From contig JBCCGR010000039.1 in the NCBI GenBank assembly GCA_039029195.1, positions 1 to 43,487 of the forward strand: 43,487 nucleotides of DNA, read 5' to 3'. Of the stretch, positions 25,104 to 33,542 are shown piece by piece. Within the stretch, counting starts at the first letter, position 1. Each line of letters starts with the position of its first letter. The stretch comes from JBCCGR01 sp039029195 (GTDB lineage Bacteria > Pseudomonadota > Alphaproteobacteria > Rhizobiales > Rhizobiaceae). A program made the translations under genes and the position numbers. The notes beneath the pieces are model-generated. The model was given only the letters and a program-made list of their open reading frames with translations. It searched no databases and had not been told where the DNA came from.

Positions 25104-26539
25104 CAACCGGCCTCAGACAGGACAGAGATCGGGCGGACATTCGCTGAACCGGTCAGATCAGTGAGAACTGTCGGATAGTCAGCTGTGAAACAGGCGTCAC
25201 AGAAGTGCGGTGCTTCCGGATCCCGGCTCGCTTCGCCTGCAGCACGGTAAAGCCCGTCAATCGACAGGAACGCCAGACTGTCGACGCGAATGTAATCGGC
25301 CATCTCCGCAACACTCATGCGGGAGGCAAGCAACTTGCGGCGCTCCGGTGTGTCGACACCATAGTAACATCCGGAAACGGTCGGCGGACTGGCGATGCGC
25401 ATGTGCACTTCCAGTGCTCCAGCATCCTTGACCATCTGAACGATCTTCTGGCTGGTGGTGCCGCGCACAATCGAATCGTCGATCAGCACCACCTTTTTGC
25501 CTTCAATCATGCCGCGATTGGCGTTGTGCTTCAGGCGCACACCCATATGGCGCAGCGAATCGCTGGGCTCAATAAACGTACGGCCCACGTAGTGGTTGCG
25601 GATGATCCCAAGTTCGAATGGCAGGTCTGCTTCCTGCGCGAAACCGATTGCCGCCGGATTTCCTGAATCTGGCACCGGGATCACCACATCCACATCCGCG
25701 GGCGATTCCTTGGCCAGCTCCTGTCCGATCCGCTTGCGAACCGAATAGACATTCTCACCCTGTACCGCAGAATCGGGTCGGGCAAAATAGACATACTCAA
25801 ACACGCAGAAACGTGACCTCTCCCGTCCAAACGGGAACAGGGATTCGATGCCATCTTCCGTGATGATCACCAGTTCACCAGGTTCGATCTCGCGCACATA
25901 ACGCGCGCCGATAATGTCGAGCGCACAGGTTTCCGAGGCCAGAACATAGGCCCCTTCCATATCGCCAAGCACAAGCGGGCGAATGCCCTGTCGGTCGCGG
26001 CAGCCAACCATTTTCTTTTCTGACAGGCCGACCAGCGAAAACGCCCCTTCGATCTGTGCCAGCGCCTCAACCAGCTTGTCGGTGAATTTCTTTTCACTGC
26101 TCATGGCAATGAGATGAAGGATCACTTCCGTGTCGGATGTTGACTGGAAGATTGCGCCTCGATTTTGCAATTGACGCAAAAGGGTCTTTGCGTTGGTGAT
26201 GTTCCCATTGTGTGCGACCGCAAAACCGCCACCGGCAAATTCGGCAAAGAACGGCTGCACATTGCGCAACTCATCGCCACCGGTTGTCGAGTAGCGATTG
26301 TGGCCAATGCCGTTTGCACCGGGCAAGCGCTTCATCACGCTGGGTTTGGTGAAGGTATCGCCGATGAGCCCCATATGCCGCTCGGCATGAAACTCGGTTC
26401 CATCGAACGTGACAATACCGGCCGCTTCCTGCCCGCGGTGCTGCAAGGCGTGCAGGCCCAGTGTCACAAGCGCTGCCGATTCCTTGTGGCCATAAATGCC
26501 AAAAACGCCGCACTCTTCGCGAAACTTGTCATCATCCAT
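25103..26539 (-). CDS. purF: Amidophosphoribosyltransferase
   Basis: A 478-residue enzyme making phosphoribosylamine from PRPP and glutamine, the first step of purine synthesis. The N-terminal propeptide MDDDKFREE precedes the catalytic C10 (CGVFGIYG), so it is the B. subtilis type, which is cleaved on maturation. Cysteines for an [4Fe-4S] cluster are visible in FCVFEYVY, SGCYYGV and CDACF. The PRPP motif is KVVLIDDSIVRGTTS. The ATG at 26539 lies 8-9 bases after GAGG. An N-terminal extension from 26569 would block propeptide processing. Confidence 0.95.
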   Translation of the reverse strand: MDDDKFREECGVFGIYGHKESAALVTLGLHALQHRGQEAAGIVTFDGTEFHAERHMGLIGDTFTKPSVMKRLPGANGIGHNRYSTTGGDELRNVQPFFAEFAGGGFAVAHNGNITNAKTLLRQLQNRGAIFQSTSDTEVILHLIAMSSEKKFTDKLVEALAQIEGAFSLVGLSEKKMVGCRDRQGIRPLVLGDMEGAYVLASETCALDIIGARYVREIEPGELVIITEDGIESLFPFGRERSRFCVFEYVYFARPDSAVQGENVYSVRKRIGQELAKESPADVDVVIPVPDSGNPAAIGFAQEADLPFELGIIRNHYVGRTFIEPSDSLRHMGVRLKHNANRGMIEGKKVVLIDDSIVRGTTSQKIVQMVKDAGALEVHMRIASPPTVSGCYYGVDTPERRKLLASRMSVAEMADYIRVDSLAFLSIDGLYRAAGEASRDPEAPHFCDACFTADYPTVLTDLTGSANVRPISVLSEAG

Positions 26540-26585
26540 GGATGGGCCCCTCAGAGTTGACACCGGCACAGCGCCGGTCGCTCGT

Positions 26586-26602
26586 GGTTCAGCCTGTGAA
26601 CC
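26586..26602 (-). promoter_or_regulatory. Small hairpin in the cvpA-purF gap
   Basis: GGTTCA / TGAACC form a perfect 6-bp stem with a 5-base loop in the 108-bp gap upstream of purF. It could be an RNA stem affecting purF, but no known purine riboswitch core was seen. Confidence 0.25.
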
Positions 26603-26647
26603 CGTGTTTGTCGAAGTAGACTGGCATTCAGCTTGGAAAGGCCCGGA

Positions 26648-27202
26648 TCAGGCCTTGTCGCCTGCCTCTTCTTCTTTTTCCTTGGGCCGCAACCGGTCAA
26701 GGAACGTGCCTTCCAGATTTTCCGGCAGCGCATTGATGATGCGCTCACCAATCGTAACCAGCATTTCCTTCGACTTTGCGTTGGTGATCCACTCTGGCTG
26801 TTTGTCCTGCGCAAGCCACAGGAAACCCATCAATGCCACCACCACGAGAAGCATGCCGCGCACCGCGCCGAACACAAATCCCAGCGTCCGGTCAAGTGGG
26901 CCAATTCGACTGTCTATAATGAAATCTGCCACTTTCATGGTGAGGTAACTCACCAGAATGAGAGTGATCAGGAAAATCACCGCAGCGGCAGCAATGTTGG
27001 CCACCACGTCATTGCTAGCGACGCCGCCTACATTTTCCTGAATGATGGGCGCAAGCTGGCCATAGAGAAAGAACGCAGCAATGGCTGCAGCAACCCATGA
27101 CGCAATGGAAAGCACTTCGCGCGAGAAGCCCCGGATCATGGCCAGCACGGCTGACACAAGCATGATCAGAAGCAATATCCCGTCCAGAAGAGTGATCGGC
27201 AT
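26648..27202 (-). CDS. cvpA: CvpA family membrane protein
   Basis: A 184-residue inner-membrane protein with four hydrophobic spans in the first 140 residues (start PITLLDGILLLIMLVSAVLA) and a charged C-terminal tail (RLRPKEKEEEAGDKA). The segment SRIGPLDRTLGFVFGAVRG is the family signature loop. CvpA was named for colicin V production and is widely encoded upstream of purF, as here. Its exact activity is not settled; a role in membrane or cell-division integrity is proposed. Confidence 0.9.
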   Translation of the reverse strand: MPITLLDGILLLIMLVSAVLAMIRGFSREVLSIASWVAAAIAAFFLYGQLAPIIQENVGGVASNDVVANIAAAAVIFLITLILVSYLTMKVADFIIDSRIGPLDRTLGFVFGAVRGMLLVVVALMGFLWLAQDKQPEWITNAKSKEMLVTIGERIINALPENLEGTFLDRLRPKEKEEEAGDKA

Positions 27203-27320
27203 GTCGAAAACTCCGTGAGGGTATGGTCCAGAGCGGTGGGCAACAGTTGGACCTGATCCGATCCATCAAACCCGATACATCACTCGTACTGGTCGCCACC
27301 CGCCCTCAGCTTAAATTTGG

Positions 27321-28733
27321 CTATCCCATGCCACCTTCATCGTCGCTCCGCAACCCATCTTGCGCGGTTGAGGCAATTCGAACCACAAGATCCGTTAACT
27401 GGGCGACTTCGTGCACCTGAAGCCCGCGTGGTACGGATCCTCGCTCGCTTTGTGCCGGAAGTGTGGCAGCGACAAAGCCAAGCTTTTCCGCCTCCTTCAA
27501 TCGGCCCGCACTATGGGCCACGGGACGAACGGCGCCTGACAGGCTGATTTCACCAAAGTAGACGCTTTTCTCCGGCAGTGCTGAACCCGCCAGCGATGAA
27601 ACAAGGGCGGCGGCAACAGCAAGATCGGCCGCCGGTTCGCTGATCCGGTATCCGCCGGCGACATTGAGATAAACATCGTGCGATCCAAGACGCACCCCGC
27701 AATGGGCTTCCAAAACGGCAAGGATCATCGACAGCCTAGATCCGTCCCAACCAACAACGGTTCGTCGCGGCGTGCCGAGCGACGAAGGGGCAACAAGTGC
27801 CTGAATTTCAACAAGAACCGGGCGTGTCCCTTCCATTCCAGCAAAGACCGCAGCCCCCGGGGCAGCGGCATTGCGTTCCCCCAGAAAGAGTTCTGAAGGG
27901 TTCGCAACCTCCCGAAGTCCCGTGTCTCCCATTTCGAACACACCAATCTCGTCGGTCGGTCCAAAGCGGTTTTTGACCGTGCGCAGGATACGGAAGTGAT
28001 GCCCGCCTTCCCCTTCAAAATAAAGGACCGCGTCCACCATGTGCTCCACAACACGCGGGCCAGCAATCTGGCCTTCCTTGGTGACATGCCCCACCAGAAC
28101 AACACAGGCGCCAGATTGTTTGGCGTGGCGAATCATTGCCTGTGCAGACGAGCGAACCTGCGTGACGGTTCCAGGTGCCGATTCGACCCGATCGCTCCAC
28201 AGGGTCTGGATAGAATCAATCACCACCAGAGCGGTTGATCTCTCCGACTGGAGTGTCGCGATGATGTTTTCCGCATTGGTCTCGGCAGCAAGCGAGACGG
28301 CAGCATCAGCCGTTCCAAGCCGTTTTGCCCGCAATCGAACTTGCGCAACCGCTTCTTCGCCCGAAACATAGACCACCGGGTGTCCGGCCCGCGCAAGCGC
28401 CGCCGATGCTTGCATCAGCAGCGTGGACTTGCCAATTCCCGGATCACCGCCAACAAGAAGGGCAGAACCCCTCACAAAGCCACCGCCTGTGACACGATCA
28501 AGTTCGGCGATGCCAGACGCAATACGCGGCGCTTCCTCCACTTCGCCATCAAGGGGAACGAGCTGAACCGCACGCCCTTTGGAGACGGATTTGGCGGGCC
28601 CGGCCCCGACGCCGGTGGAGCCGAATTCCTCAACCAGCGTGTTCCATTCGCCGCAGCCATCGCATTTGCCGGACCAACGGGCGTGAACGGTGCCGCAGTT
28701 CTGACAGACGAACTGGATTCTGTTCTTAGCCAT
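27321..28733 (-). CDS. radA: DNA repair protein RadA (Sms)
   Basis: A 470-residue RecA-like helicase involved in recombination branch migration. The N-terminal C4 zinc finger has C10, C13, C24, C27. Walker A is GGDPGIGKST (95-104), and KNRFGPTDE is the RadA-specific motif. A C-terminal Lon-like domain follows, including SLGTPRRTVVGWD and SLSGAVRPVAHS. The ATG at 28733 has AAGGAG 7 bases upstream and overlaps the end of alr by 8 bp. Confidence 0.95.
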   Translation of the reverse strand: MAKNRIQFVCQNCGTVHARWSGKCDGCGEWNTLVEEFGSTGVGAGPAKSVSKGRAVQLVPLDGEVEEAPRIASGIAELDRVTGGGFVRGSALLVGGDPGIGKSTLLMQASAALARAGHPVVYVSGEEAVAQVRLRAKRLGTADAAVSLAAETNAENIIATLQSERSTALVVIDSIQTLWSDRVESAPGTVTQVRSSAQAMIRHAKQSGACVVLVGHVTKEGQIAGPRVVEHMVDAVLYFEGEGGHHFRILRTVKNRFGPTDEIGVFEMGDTGLREVANPSELFLGERNAAAPGAAVFAGMEGTRPVLVEIQALVAPSSLGTPRRTVVGWDGSRLSMILAVLEAHCGVRLGSHDVYLNVAGGYRISEPAADLAVAAALVSSLAGSALPEKSVYFGEISLSGAVRPVAHSAGRLKEAEKLGFVAATLPAQSERGSVPRGLQVHEVAQLTDLVVRIASTAQDGLRSDDEGGMG

Positions 28734-29898
28734 CACTGCGCTCCTTGCCCGGTTCCTCACCATGTTCGTAGATGCGAACGGTCCGTGCGCCGACAGATGT
28801 CAGCATTTCATATCCAATACTGCCGCATCCTTGAGCCACACCATCAATGCTCACATTTCGGCCAAATATCTCGATCCAATCGCCAGCTTGAGCGGTACCT
28901 TCTGGCAAATCAGTCACGTCAAAGGCCGCAAGATCCATTGATACCCGGCCCAGCGAAGGCACAAAGTGCCCTTTGATCCAAGCTTTTGCAGGTTCTTGTA
29001 GATCACGCATTGCCGTGCCCGATCCGCTGGCGCTTCGATGATAGCCATCTGCATATCCAGCGGAAACGACCGCAATTTCGCCGTCGCGATCAAACGTATG
29101 GCTGCCGCCATAACCGATCCGCTCGCCCTTCTTCACCTTTTTGATTTGCGCAACTCGGGCCTCAAATGAGGCAACCGTTTGGTAGTCGGCAAGATTCCAA
29201 CCGCCATAAAGGGCAATTCCGGGTCGAACCATGTCGAAATGAAAATCGGGGCCAAGATCAATTCCGGCAGAATTGGAAAGCGAGCAAGGCACGTCCGGCA
29301 GTAGCGCCCGCAACTCATTGAACAGGTCAAGTTGCTCTGCATTCATGGGATGATCGGGCTCATCAGCACAGGCGAGATGGCTCATCAGCAGATCAGGACG
29401 GTGGTAAACACTGTTTTTGATTTGAACCGCGATCTCGCGATAATCCACAACCGGGAGCCCAAGCCGGTTGATCCCGGTTCCCAGGTGAAGCGTGTGAGGC
29501 TTATCTGGACACTCAGCCATCCACTCGCGATAGGTCTCAGCGCTATAAAGAGCAGGGATAAGACTGTGCGACCGGCAGATGTCAGCAAATCCCGGCAACA
29601 GTCCGGACAGTAGATGGATGTTGATCCCAGTGTTGAGCGCACAAAGCCGAACGCCCTCTTCGATTGTGGCGACAAAAAAATCCGTGCAACCCGCATCAAT
29701 CAATGCGCCTGCCACCGGCTCCAATCCGAGCCCATAGGCGTCGGCCTTCACCGCAGCAGCAGCCTGAGCCCGACCGACTTTTTCCTGCGCCTGACGCCAG
29801 TTCGCAACTAGCGCATCCAGATCGACGCGCAGGCGGGTACCGGCAAACTGGGGATAATTCAAATCAGTCAAATCGTTCGGGAAGATGATCGTCTTCAA
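28726..29898 (-). CDS. alr: Alanine racemase
   Basis: A 390-residue PLP enzyme converting L- to D-alanine for peptidoglycan. The PLP lysine is K51 in AAVKADAYGLG. The catalytic tyrosine is in RIGYGGSHTF. The barrel and C-terminal domain are complete, with SLGRVSMDLAAFDV near the end. The start is uncertain: TTG at 29898 overlaps the end of dnaB by 35 bp; downstream TTGs at 29871 and 29862 are alternatives. It lies between dnaB and radA in a continuous minus-strand operon. Confidence 0.95.
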   Translation of the reverse strand: MKTIIFPNDLTDLNYPQFAGTRLRVDLDALVANWRQAQEKVGRAQAAAAVKADAYGLGLEPVAGALIDAGCTDFFVATIEEGVRLCALNTGINIHLLSGLLPGFADICRSHSLIPALYSAETYREWMAECPDKPHTLHLGTGINRLGLPVVDYREIAVQIKNSVYHRPDLLMSHLACADEPDHPMNAEQLDLFNELRALLPDVPCSLSNSAGIDLGPDFHFDMVRPGIALYGGWNLADYQTVASFEARVAQIKKVKKGERIGYGGSHTFDRDGEIAVVSAGYADGYHRSASGSGTAMRDLQEPAKAWIKGHFVPSLGRVSMDLAAFDVTDLPEGTAQAGDWIEIFGRNVSIDGVAQGCGSIGYEMLTSVGARTVRIYEHGEEPGKERSDG

Positions 29899-31354
29899 CC
29901 AGATCAGAGAACCGGGTGAACATCGCCTGGAAGCCGAGACCGACGGTGCCTGTGGGTCCGTGCCGCTGTTTGGCGATGATCACATCGGCCTTACCGCGCG
30001 CATCATCCATTTTCTTGAACCAGTCGGCATAGTTCGGATCGTCATCAGACGGCTCACGGTTCTGCAGATAATATTCCTCGCGATACACAAACAACACAAC
30101 GTCGGCGTCCTGTTCGATCGAACCCGATTCACGCAGATCTGCCAGTTGCGGTCTCTTGTCGTCCCGGTTTTCCACCGCACGCGACAATTGCGACAAGGCA
30201 ATCACCGGGACGGCGAGCTCTTTCGCCAGTGATTTCAGCCCGGTCGTAATCTCCGTGACTTCCTGAACGCGATTGTCTGTGCGTTTGCTCCCCTGCATGA
30301 GTTGCACATAGTCAACAATCAAAACGTCCAGACCACGCTGACGCTTCAAACGACGTGCGCGTGCCGCAAGCTGTGCGATGGAAATGCCACCGGTCTGGTC
30401 GATATACAGCGGGATGCGATGCATAATCTGCGAACAGCCAACGAGTTTTTCAAACTCGCTGTCATTGATTTCACCACGCCTGATCTTGGACGAGGAGATT
30501 TCGGTCTGCTCAGCCAGAATACGCGTGGCAAGCTGCTCCGATGACATCTCCAGCGAGAAAAACCCGACCACACCGCCATTCTTGGCCTTGTGGGTGCCAT
30601 CAGGAAGCACATCGGGCTCATAGGCCTCCGCAATATTGAACGCGATGTTTGTGGCAAGGGAGGTTTTGCCCATGCCCGGACGACCGGCAAGCACGATCAG
30701 GTCCGACGGTTGAAGCCCACCCATCTTGGCATCGAGAGTGTTCAGCCCGGAAGCGATGCCCGAAAGCTGCCCATCGCGCTGATAGGCGGCGGACGCCATG
30801 TCCACGGCCGTTGCCACCGCGTCTCCAAAAGTGGAAAATCCGCCTTCATACTGGCCGCTCTCCGCCACATCAAACAGCCTGCGTTCAGCATCTTCGATCT
30901 GCTTGACTGGCGGCATGTCGACCGGCGCATCATAGGCGATATTGACCATGTCTTCGCCAATGGTGATCAGCGAGCGGCGAACTGCCAGATCATAGATTGA
31001 TCTTCCATAATCTTCGGCATTGATGATGGTTGTCGCTTCCGCTGCAAGCCGGGCAAGATATTGCGCGACCGTCATTTCACCAACACGCTCTTCCTCGGGC
31101 AGGAAGGTCTTGATGGTCACCGGATTGACCCGCTTCGCAGCGCGGATCATGTCGGTGGCAACCTCAAAAATCTGCCGGTGCAACGGCTCATGAAAATGCT
31201 CGGCCTGCAGGAAGTCCGAGACACGATAAAACGCGTCATTGTTGACAAGAATCGCGCCCAGCAGCGCCTGCTCCGCCTCCACATTGTTGGGCGCCGTGCG
31301 ATACGGGCTGTGCGGGCTGTTCTGGGAAACGAGATTTTGAGCGGGTTCGGCCAT
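29864..31354 (-). CDS. dnaB: Replicative DNA helicase
   Basis: A 496-residue hexameric helicase. The N-terminal domain (about 15-120) starts NNVEAEQALLGAILVNN. Walker A is AGRPGMGKTSLATN and Walker B is VLIVDYVQLMQG. The RecA-like motif SGSIEQDADVVLFVYREE is present. No intein is present. The ATG at 31354 has AGGA four or five bases upstream. It is the first gene of the dnaB-alr-radA-cvpA-purF-SDR unit; the promoter should lie in the 240-bp gap to its right. Confidence 0.96.
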   Translation of the reverse strand: MAEPAQNLVSQNSPHSPYRTAPNNVEAEQALLGAILVNNDAFYRVSDFLQAEHFHEPLHRQIFEVATDMIRAAKRVNPVTIKTFLPEEERVGEMTVAQYLARLAAEATTIINAEDYGRSIYDLAVRRSLITIGEDMVNIAYDAPVDMPPVKQIEDAERRLFDVAESGQYEGGFSTFGDAVATAVDMASAAYQRDGQLSGIASGLNTLDAKMGGLQPSDLIVLAGRPGMGKTSLATNIAFNIAEAYEPDVLPDGTHKAKNGGVVGFFSLEMSSEQLATRILAEQTEISSSKIRRGEINDSEFEKLVGCSQIMHRIPLYIDQTGGISIAQLAARARRLKRQRGLDVLIVDYVQLMQGSKRTDNRVQEVTEITTGLKSLAKELAVPVIALSQLSRAVENRDDKRPQLADLRESGSIEQDADVVLFVYREEYYLQNREPSDDDPNYADWFKKMDDARGKADVIIAKQRHGPTGTVGLGFQAMFTRFSDLVEDDHLPERFD

Positions 31355-31594
31355 AGAGTTCCTGTCTCCAACATGACCATTGTTCTGGGCAATGCCGAAG
31401 GTGATTTTGAGACGCTGGATGTGAAACGCGAGAACGGAAAATCAGCTATAGCGCCAAATTGAAAACCGGGGGGCACTCAATAAACATTCCACCGATTTTC
31501 ACAGCAGTTCACAGAGAATCGAAAATACCCCATTCTGTTACCCGACCGCAATTGACTCTGTGACGCGCGTGTGACTGCCGGGGAATCGGACCGA

Positions 31595-32395
31595 TTAGAG
31601 CAAGCTCATCTGGCCATCGTCGCCGGGTTCATCCCGTTCTTCTTTCTTAGGTTTTGCAGGTCCGCGATCTTCAACCGGCTGCTGAATATCCGGACCGGCA
31701 TTGGCAACCTTATTGACCTTGTCACTCACAGGAATGGCTTCAAAGAAATCATCATTGGCTGGAACCAACAGATCGGCGATATCGGCAGGCAGTTCGTTCT
31801 TGCAGTCGAGCCATCGATCAAAGTCTCCCGGCGGCACGACCATCGGCAGGCGATTGTGGATCCCTGCAAATGTCGGGTTGGCGTCCGTCGTCAATATGCA
31901 CCCGGTGTCGATCTCGCTTCCATCCGATGAAATCCACGTTTCCATCAAGCCCCCAAAGGCGACAACACCACCATCCTTTGGCCTCACCCAAAAGGCCTGG
32001 GATTGGCGATCCTTGCCTTTGCCGGTGCGGCGCCACTCATAGAAGCCGGTTGCCGGTATCAGGGTCCGCCGATGCGCCATGGCAGCACGAAAGGATGGCT
32101 TCGTGGCAGCGGTTTCTGATCTCGCATTGATCAGCAAAGTGAAGGTCTTGGGGTCTTTCACCCATCGAGGAACCAGTCCCCAGCGCACAAGAAGAGCCTG
32201 CCGTGCACGCTCACCTTCGTCCGTATCGGGCAATTCGCTTGCGATCACCATCATGATGGGCTGCGTGGGTGCAATATTGTAGCGTGGTGGCATATCGGCA
32301 GGAGGCGGCGATCCATCTGCCAGCCGGGTTGGAATCAGGTTGAACCAGTCAACCATCTCTTCCCAACTATAGGTGAGGGCAAATCTTCCGCACAT
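31595..32395 (-). CDS. SRAP-domain protein (YedK/HMCES family)
   Basis: A 266-residue protein that crosslinks to abasic sites in single-stranded DNA to shield them. The catalytic Cys is C2 after Met removal; N40 (RYNIAPTQP), E120 (GFYEW) and H180 (HNRLP) match the catalytic set of E. coli YedK (C2, N37, E105, H160). The C-terminal 60 residues form a charged tail. It lies upstream of dnaB on the same strand, divergent from a NUDIX gene. SOS boxes were not seen, although the family is often called SOS-associated. Confidence 0.93.
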   Translation of the reverse strand: MCGRFALTYSWEEMVDWFNLIPTRLADGSPPPADMPPRYNIAPTQPIMMVIASELPDTDEGERARQALLVRWGLVPRWVKDPKTFTLLINARSETAATKPSFRAAMAHRRTLIPATGFYEWRRTGKGKDRQSQAFWVRPKDGGVVAFGGLMETWISSDGSEIDTGCILTTDANPTFAGIHNRLPMVVPPGDFDRWLDCKNELPADIADLLVPANDDFFEAIPVSDKVNKVANAGPDIQQPVEDRGPAKPKKEERDEPGDDGQMSLL

Positions 32396-32452
32396 GCTCT
32401 GCCTCGCGATTGCGCTTCCACATTCTCGTCCCTCACGCTACTTTGCCGCGCC

Positions 32453-32863
32453 ATGAAAGTCATCCAAGCTGTTTCCGTTGCCATTTGGAAGAACGACCGT
32501 GTGCTGCTTGCCCGGCGAGGTCGAGATCCCGCGAAGGGGTTGTGGTCACTGCCCGGCGGCAAGGTGAAAGCTGGCGAATTGGTGGAACAGGCTGCCCGGC
32601 GCGAGATTTTCGAAGAAACCGGCCTAACGCTTGATCATCTGGAGTATGCCGACGTCAATCGCGTGGTGCGATCTCAGGATAACCCTCCCCGGACTTTTGA
32701 AATCCACGTCTTTGCTACCAGTTGGACTACTGGAGACCCAGTTGCAGGAGACGATGCGGCAGAACTGGATTGGTTTGAGCCGCAGCAGATCGGCGATCTG
32801 CCAACAACTGACGGATTGCCAGAGTTTGTTGCGCGGACTCAACCCACGTTGTCGGGCCTATAG
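32453..32863 (+). CDS. NUDIX hydrolase
   Basis: A 136-residue pyrophosphohydrolase. The NUDIX box spans G36 to L58 (GKVKAGE, then REIFEETGL) and matches GX5EX7REUXEEXGU. The N-terminus VIQAVSVAIWKNDRVLLARR and WSLPGG are typical for MutT or ADP-ribose-type members; the substrate is not determined. It is divergent from the SRAP gene, 57 bp apart. Its stop overlaps the convergent pyrE end by 6 bp. Confidence 0.92.
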   Translation: MKVIQAVSVAIWKNDRVLLARRGRDPAKGLWSLPGGKVKAGELVEQAARREIFEETGLTLDHLEYADVNRVVRSQDNPPRTFEIHVFATSWTTGDPVAGDDAAELDWFEPQQIGDLPTTDGLPEFVARTQPTLSGL

Positions 32864-33436
32864 GCCTCGGCTGCCTGGCTTCACCGGCGGAATGGCAGCA
32901 AGCTCAGCGGGAAGTTCGTCTTCTGCATAGGCCGGAACTTCATACTCCGCCAACGCAACGAGCGGCACACCCACGTCGGCTTTGCCTGCGGATCGATCAA
33001 TCAAACAGGCTGCTGCAAGGACGTTTGCCCCGATGCCTTCAAGACAAGCGACCGTTTCGCGGATGGAAAGTCCCGTCGTCACGATGTCTTCCACCACAAC
33101 AACCCGCGCGCCTTCCGGCATTTCAAACCGGCGAAGTTTGAACACACCATCCTGACGCTCGACCCAGACATTGGGAACGCCAAGATGACGCGATGTTTCA
33201 TAGGCCGGGATAATGCCGCCCACAGCCGGACCGACGACCAGATCAATGGGCTCAGAAACCGCCTCATTGATTTTTGCTGCAAGCGCCTTGCAGACCGCTT
33301 CCGTTTTGCCGGCATCCATGAAAACCCGTGCTTTCTGGATAAACACCGGGCTGCGCAGACCAGATGTAAGAATGAAATGCCCGGTAAGGATTGCCCCGGC
33401 ATCCTTGAAAATCTGAAGAACCTCGTCACGTGTCAT
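32858..33436 (-). CDS. pyrE: Orotate phosphoribosyltransferase
   Basis: A 192-residue type I PRTase that makes orotidine monophosphate in pyrimidine synthesis. The PRPP motif is VVVVEDIVTTGLS. The N-terminal domain has GAILTGHFILTSGLRS, which is the substrate loop. Length is typical. The ATG is at 33436. It lies 106 bp after rsh, on the same strand and in the usual alphaproteobacterial order. Confidence 0.95.
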   Translation of the reverse strand: MTRDEVLQIFKDAGAILTGHFILTSGLRSPVFIQKARVFMDAGKTEAVCKALAAKINEAVSEPIDLVVGPAVGGIIPAYETSRHLGVPNVWVERQDGVFKLRRFEMPEGARVVVVEDIVTTGLSIRETVACLEGIGANVLAAACLIDRSAGKADVGVPLVALAEYEVPAYAEDELPAELAAIPPVKPGSRGL

Positions 33437-33542
33437 GGATCAATGCCTGTCTGGTCAGTTCAATCGGGTGTTCAATATCGCTCGTGACCATGACGGACCA
33501 CCAAATTCACAGCTAACTGCAAAGAACCCACTGATTTCACCC

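Noticed and set aside
29385..30960. Numerous opposite-strand frames over alr and dnaB
   Set aside because: They are shadows of the strongly conserved genes on the other strand.
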